DNA of 64,000 bases, from NCBI RefSeq assembly GCF_044923475.1, contig NZ_CP137338.1, positions 1,240,001 through 1,304,000 on the forward strand, in the 5' to 3' direction. Shown here piece after piece: positions 61,919-64,000 of this stretch. The stretch's first letter is position 1; each line of letters opens with the position of its first letter. A model generated the notes under the pieces. It was not told the DNA's origin. It ran no database searches and worked only from the letters and a program-made list of their open reading frames with translations. A program made the position numbers and the translations under genes. The stretch is from JAAURS01 sp044923475 (GTDB lineage: Bacteria > Cyanobacteriota > Cyanobacteriia > Thermosynechococcales > Thermosynechococcaceae).

Positions 61919-62575
61919 ATGAGTTCAGATGCTTCTGTCCGTAAAAAAGGGCGATCGCTACCCAGTCAATCCTTTTGGGCCAAAACGTTTCACTGGTTGA
62001 ATATCGTCAGCCTGTTGCTGATGATAACCAGCGGCCTGCAAATTTATAATGCCAACCCCGTCTTTGGCGGGCGCGGCGGGTGGACCTTTCCGTCCCCGTT
62101 TACTCTAGGCGGGTGGCTGGCAGGTGGCAGAAGCTGGCACTTTGCAACCATGTGGCTCTATTCGCTCAATTTGTTGGCCTATGGTCTTTATATTGTCCTG
62201 ACGCGGCGTTGGCAGCGTCGGTTTGCAGATCGTCAAGATCTCAAGGCGCTCAAGGTCAGCCACAATGCCAAACGGAAGAACTACGCGCGGCATCGATTGG
62301 TCTATACCGCCATTATTCCGGTGCTGGTTTTGGCGATCGCCAGCGGCCTTGCCATGTACAAACCCGCCCAGTTTGCTTGGCTCGCCAGTCTGTTTGGAAC
62401 CTGGCAAACCCTGCGAACGGTGCATTTCATTACGGTGCCGATCGTTGTGTCGTTCGCGTTTCTTCATTCTTTTTTGGCCTTGAAAGTGGGTGGGCTTCGC
62501 TTGGTTCGCTCTATGTTTTTAGGAGGTGCGAGTCGTGTTCGATCGGCAACGGGTCGCTTATCTGAAGATGCATAA
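61919..62575 (+). CDS. Cytochrome b561-type membrane subunit
   Basis: 218 residues with four transmembrane helices (WLNIVSLLLMITSGLQIY, HFATMWLYSLNLLAYGLYI, AIIPVLVLAIASGLAM and ITVPIVVSFAFLHSFLAL). Histidines fit for heme b binding: FHWLN, SWHFAT, TVHFIT and LHSFL. Similar to di-heme cytochrome b subunits of formate dehydrogenase, Ni-Fe hydrogenase and thiosulfate reductase. Its end overlaps the molybdopterin enzyme gene, so it is the likely membrane electron partner. Confidence 0.85.
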   Translation: MSSDASVRKKGRSLPSQSFWAKTFHWLNIVSLLLMITSGLQIYNANPVFGGRGGWTFPSPFTLGGWLAGGRSWHFATMWLYSLNLLAYGLYIVLTRRWQRRFADRQDLKALKVSHNAKRKNYARHRLVYTAIIPVLVLAIASGLAMYKPAQFAWLASLFGTWQTLRTVHFITVPIVVSFAFLHSFLALKVGGLRLVRSMFLGGASRVRSATGRLSEDA

Positions 62576-63269
62576 TCTATCGCGGCGTCAAATGCTTCAA
62601 TGGTCCGGCCTATCCGGGATGGGGATGCTGTTGGGAAGCTGCGGTACGACCCTCTTGTCGGAACCGATCGGCCAAGCTTTCGACCCCTTTAATGCCCGCA
62701 TCAATGCCTTGATGCAAAGCCAAAAGCCCGTACCGGAGTTTCCGGCCAGTGCCATCGAACCCGATGACAAGCTGCTGATCAATACCTTCGACATCACGCC
62801 TCAGATCGATCCCCTCAAGTTTCAGCTCGCGGTGAATGGCGATGTTGACAATCCCTTGGTGTTGAAGCTGGCGGACCTTCAGAAACTGCCCCTCACATCC
62901 ATGACGATCCGCCACGTCTGCGTTGAGGGTTGGGCGGCGATCGTGCAGTGGGGCGGGGTGCGGCTATCCGAGTTGGCAAGGCTCGCGCAACCGAAGGCGA
63001 CGGTGAAGTACGTTTACTTCAAATCCGCCGATGGCTACTACGAAAGTTGGGATCTGGCTTCTGCACTCCACCCTCAAACGCTGATGGTCTACCAGCGGAA
63101 CGGTCGCCCGCTTGCAGTTGAGAACGGAGCGCCTTTGCGACTGGCCTCTCCGATCAAGCTGGGGTACAAGCAAAGCAAGTGGGTGACGCAAATTACCTTC
63201 GTCGAGCGGCTGATGCCAGCGAAAGGCTATTGGGAAGATTTGGGATACGAATGGTTTGGTGGACTGTAG
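62535..63269 (+). CDS. Tat-exported molybdopterin oxidoreductase (sulfite oxidase / MsrP-like)
   Basis: 244 residues. The GTG at 62535 is chosen because AGGAGG lies 8 bp upstream; an ATG at 62568 (MHNLSRRQ) would have no clear ribosome site. A twin-arginine signal follows (NLSRRQMLQWSGLSGMGMLL), then the Moco domain with RHVCVEGWAAIVQW (Cys molybdenum ligand) and LRLASPIKLGYKQSKWV. Overlaps the cytochrome b gene by 41 bp. Together they resemble the MsrPQ-type pair, with a different cytochrome family; substrate unknown. Confidence 0.87.
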   Translation: MFDRQRVAYLKMHNLSRRQMLQWSGLSGMGMLLGSCGTTLLSEPIGQAFDPFNARINALMQSQKPVPEFPASAIEPDDKLLINTFDITPQIDPLKFQLAVNGDVDNPLVLKLADLQKLPLTSMTIRHVCVEGWAAIVQWGGVRLSELARLAQPKATVKYVYFKSADGYYESWDLASALHPQTLMVYQRNGRPLAVENGAPLRLASPIKLGYKQSKWVTQITFVERLMPAKGYWEDLGYEWFGGL

Positions 63270-63294
63270 GCGTTCGGCAACTCTTTAGCATTTC

Positions 63295-63322
63295 GTAGGG
63301 GCGCGAGGCTTCGCGCCCTTGC
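63295..63322. repeat. REP-like palindrome after the molybdopterin gene
   Basis: GTAGGGGCGCGAGGCTTCGC and GCCCTTGC, a near-perfect palindrome like that inside the radical SAM gene (15612-15639). Intergenic here, 25 bp after the stop. Confidence 0.7.
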
Positions 63323-63393
63323 ATCGTGTAGGCTTTTCAATGACACAATAGTTTTGGGCCGACGAATCCCCCTAACCAATTGAGTCTATAAAT

Positions 63394-63621
63394 ATGTGGA
63401 AAGTGACGATTCAATGCTCCGCAGAGGGCTGGCGCGACCATGCCGCTGCGTTTAAGGCGATCGCCGTCAAATATGCGGGCATTCCGCTCTCATCCAAAAA
63501 AATGCAGGGCGACGAGCGGCGCATTATGGAATATCAGCTCGAAAACGTCAGCGATGCGGAGGAATTTATCGAGGCCTGTGCGGCATTTCCGGGCTTTGTT
63601 GGCGTTTTCGAGTCGCTTTAG
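63394..63621 (+). CDS. Hypothetical small protein
   Basis: 75 residues: MWKVTIQCSAEGWRDHAAAF, a short linker, then MEYQLENVSDAEEFIEACAA and FPGFVGVFESL. An alpha/beta ferredoxin-like pattern is possible. No family recognised. ATG start; it ends 30 bp before the convergent transglutaminase-like gene. Confidence 0.55.
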   Translation: MWKVTIQCSAEGWRDHAAAFKAIAVKYAGIPLSSKKMQGDERRIMEYQLENVSDAEEFIEACAAFPGFVGVFESL

Positions 63622-63650
63622 GGGGGAGCGCTGCGACGACTCGCTCGCGC

Positions 63651-64000
63651 CTAAGACGCTAAGTCAACCCACACATCCATTTCAAGGAGGTTTAAAACGC
63701 CGAACTGGGTTACAAATGCCACATCTGTCGCATCTCGACCGTAGGCGAGCGCAATTCGGTTGCCCTTGGGTTGCCCCTGGGTGGCATCGAAGGTATACCA
63801 CCGATCGCCGACAAAGGCTTCAAACCAAGCGTGCAGGTCCATCGGTTTGAGATCGTAAAGATAGCCGACCACCATTCGCGCTGGAATATTGAGCGATCGA
63901 CACAGTGCAATGCCCAAGTGAGTAAAATCGCGGCAAACGCCGATACGGGTTTCAGCCGTTTCCACTGCCGAAGTCGAAGCATCGCTAGTGCCGTAGCAGT
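63651..64000 (-). CDS. Transglutaminase-like protein, N-terminus cut by window end
   Basis: The frame is open to the window edge; the visible 116 residues are the C-terminal part. The catalytic triad is present: Cys in GVCRDFTHL, His in LHAWFEAFV and Asp in TFDATQG. YGTSDASTSAVETAE stands just before, as in other transglutaminase-fold (TGc) proteins. In bacteria these are often peptidases rather than cross-linkers. Substrate unknown. Confidence 0.85.
   Translation of the reverse strand, partial: CYGTSDASTSAVETAETRIGVCRDFTHLGIALCRSLNIPARMVVGYLYDLKPMDLHAWFEAFVGDRWYTFDATQGQPKGNRIALAYGRDATDVAFVTQFGVLNLLEMDVWVDLAS

Noticed and set aside
1..64000. CRISPR arrays
   Set aside because: No evenly spaced short repeats with unique spacers were seen; the repeats found are palindromes, a MITE and the island-flanking pair.

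Overview
The window is a piece of a cyanobacterial chromosome. The evidence is the dense scatter of the palindrome GCGATCGC (HIP1), cyanobacteria-specific genes (petH with a CpcD-like phycobilisome-binding domain, chlP, petL, a PATAN-REC response regulator, a HetI-type phosphopantetheinyl transferase, a DUF2854 protein) and the general codon and GC style. The genus cannot be read from the sequence; phycobilisomes and oxygenic photosynthesis are implied.
Layout. 1-8942: the 3' end of an oligopeptide ABC transporter ATPase gene, then a complete type I restriction-modification operon on the minus strand (hsdM-hsdS-rpn-hsdR-ygjP-like). It is bracketed by a diverged ~162 bp direct repeat of the ABC gene's 3' end, so the operon looks like a horizontally acquired block placed at that gene's end. 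8940-13061: dacB/PBP4, then plsX-fabH and a small lipoprotein-like gene. 13071-14706: remnants, small unknowns and a ribbon-helix-helix protein. 14707-18889: a fused radical SAM/DUF2344 protein, a zinc-ribbon membrane protein and a PATAN-REC regulator. 19099-22325: ureD-ureA-ureB without ureC, clpS and a trm1-type tRNA methyltransferase. 22435-26138: an AT-rich membrane orphan, petL and leuS. 26199-28084: a NarL-type two-component pair. 28242-33821: a secreted YNP-repeat protein, a Coq4-family protein, an RmlD-like reductase and smc.
33990-36137 is a degraded accessory pocket: an M3 oligopeptidase remnant, an Rpn-family remnant, and an intact AT-rich gene whose protein looks PIN-like. 36318-44039: rsmI, hemL, an ABC1/UbiB kinase-like protein, recN and a polysaccharide deacetylase. 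A 166 bp MITE-like element sits at 44064-44229. 44350-46083 encodes a membrane-anchored phospholipase-D-type protein with an EF-hand loop and a ComEA-like HhH tail. After tRNA-Leu(UAG) comes a second small accessory cluster (46419-49349): Mrr-type endonuclease, a short unknown, a lone HicB, and two DUF29 paralogues.
49498-64000 is mostly core: an EnvC-like M23 peptidase, tRNA-Arg(CCG) overlapping the end of folC, a DUF2854 protein, yajQ, hetI-like, chlP, petH, a CNNM/CBS membrane protein, a nitrogenase-associated-domain protein, wecB, a membrane protein, a cytochrome b / molybdopterin oxidoreductase pair, and the C-terminal part of a transglutaminase-like protein cut by the window end.
No CRISPR array, rRNA, intact transposase or integrase was seen. 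The accessory regions carry defence-type genes (type I R-M, Mrr, Rpn, HicB, a PIN-like candidate) beside broken gene remnants.
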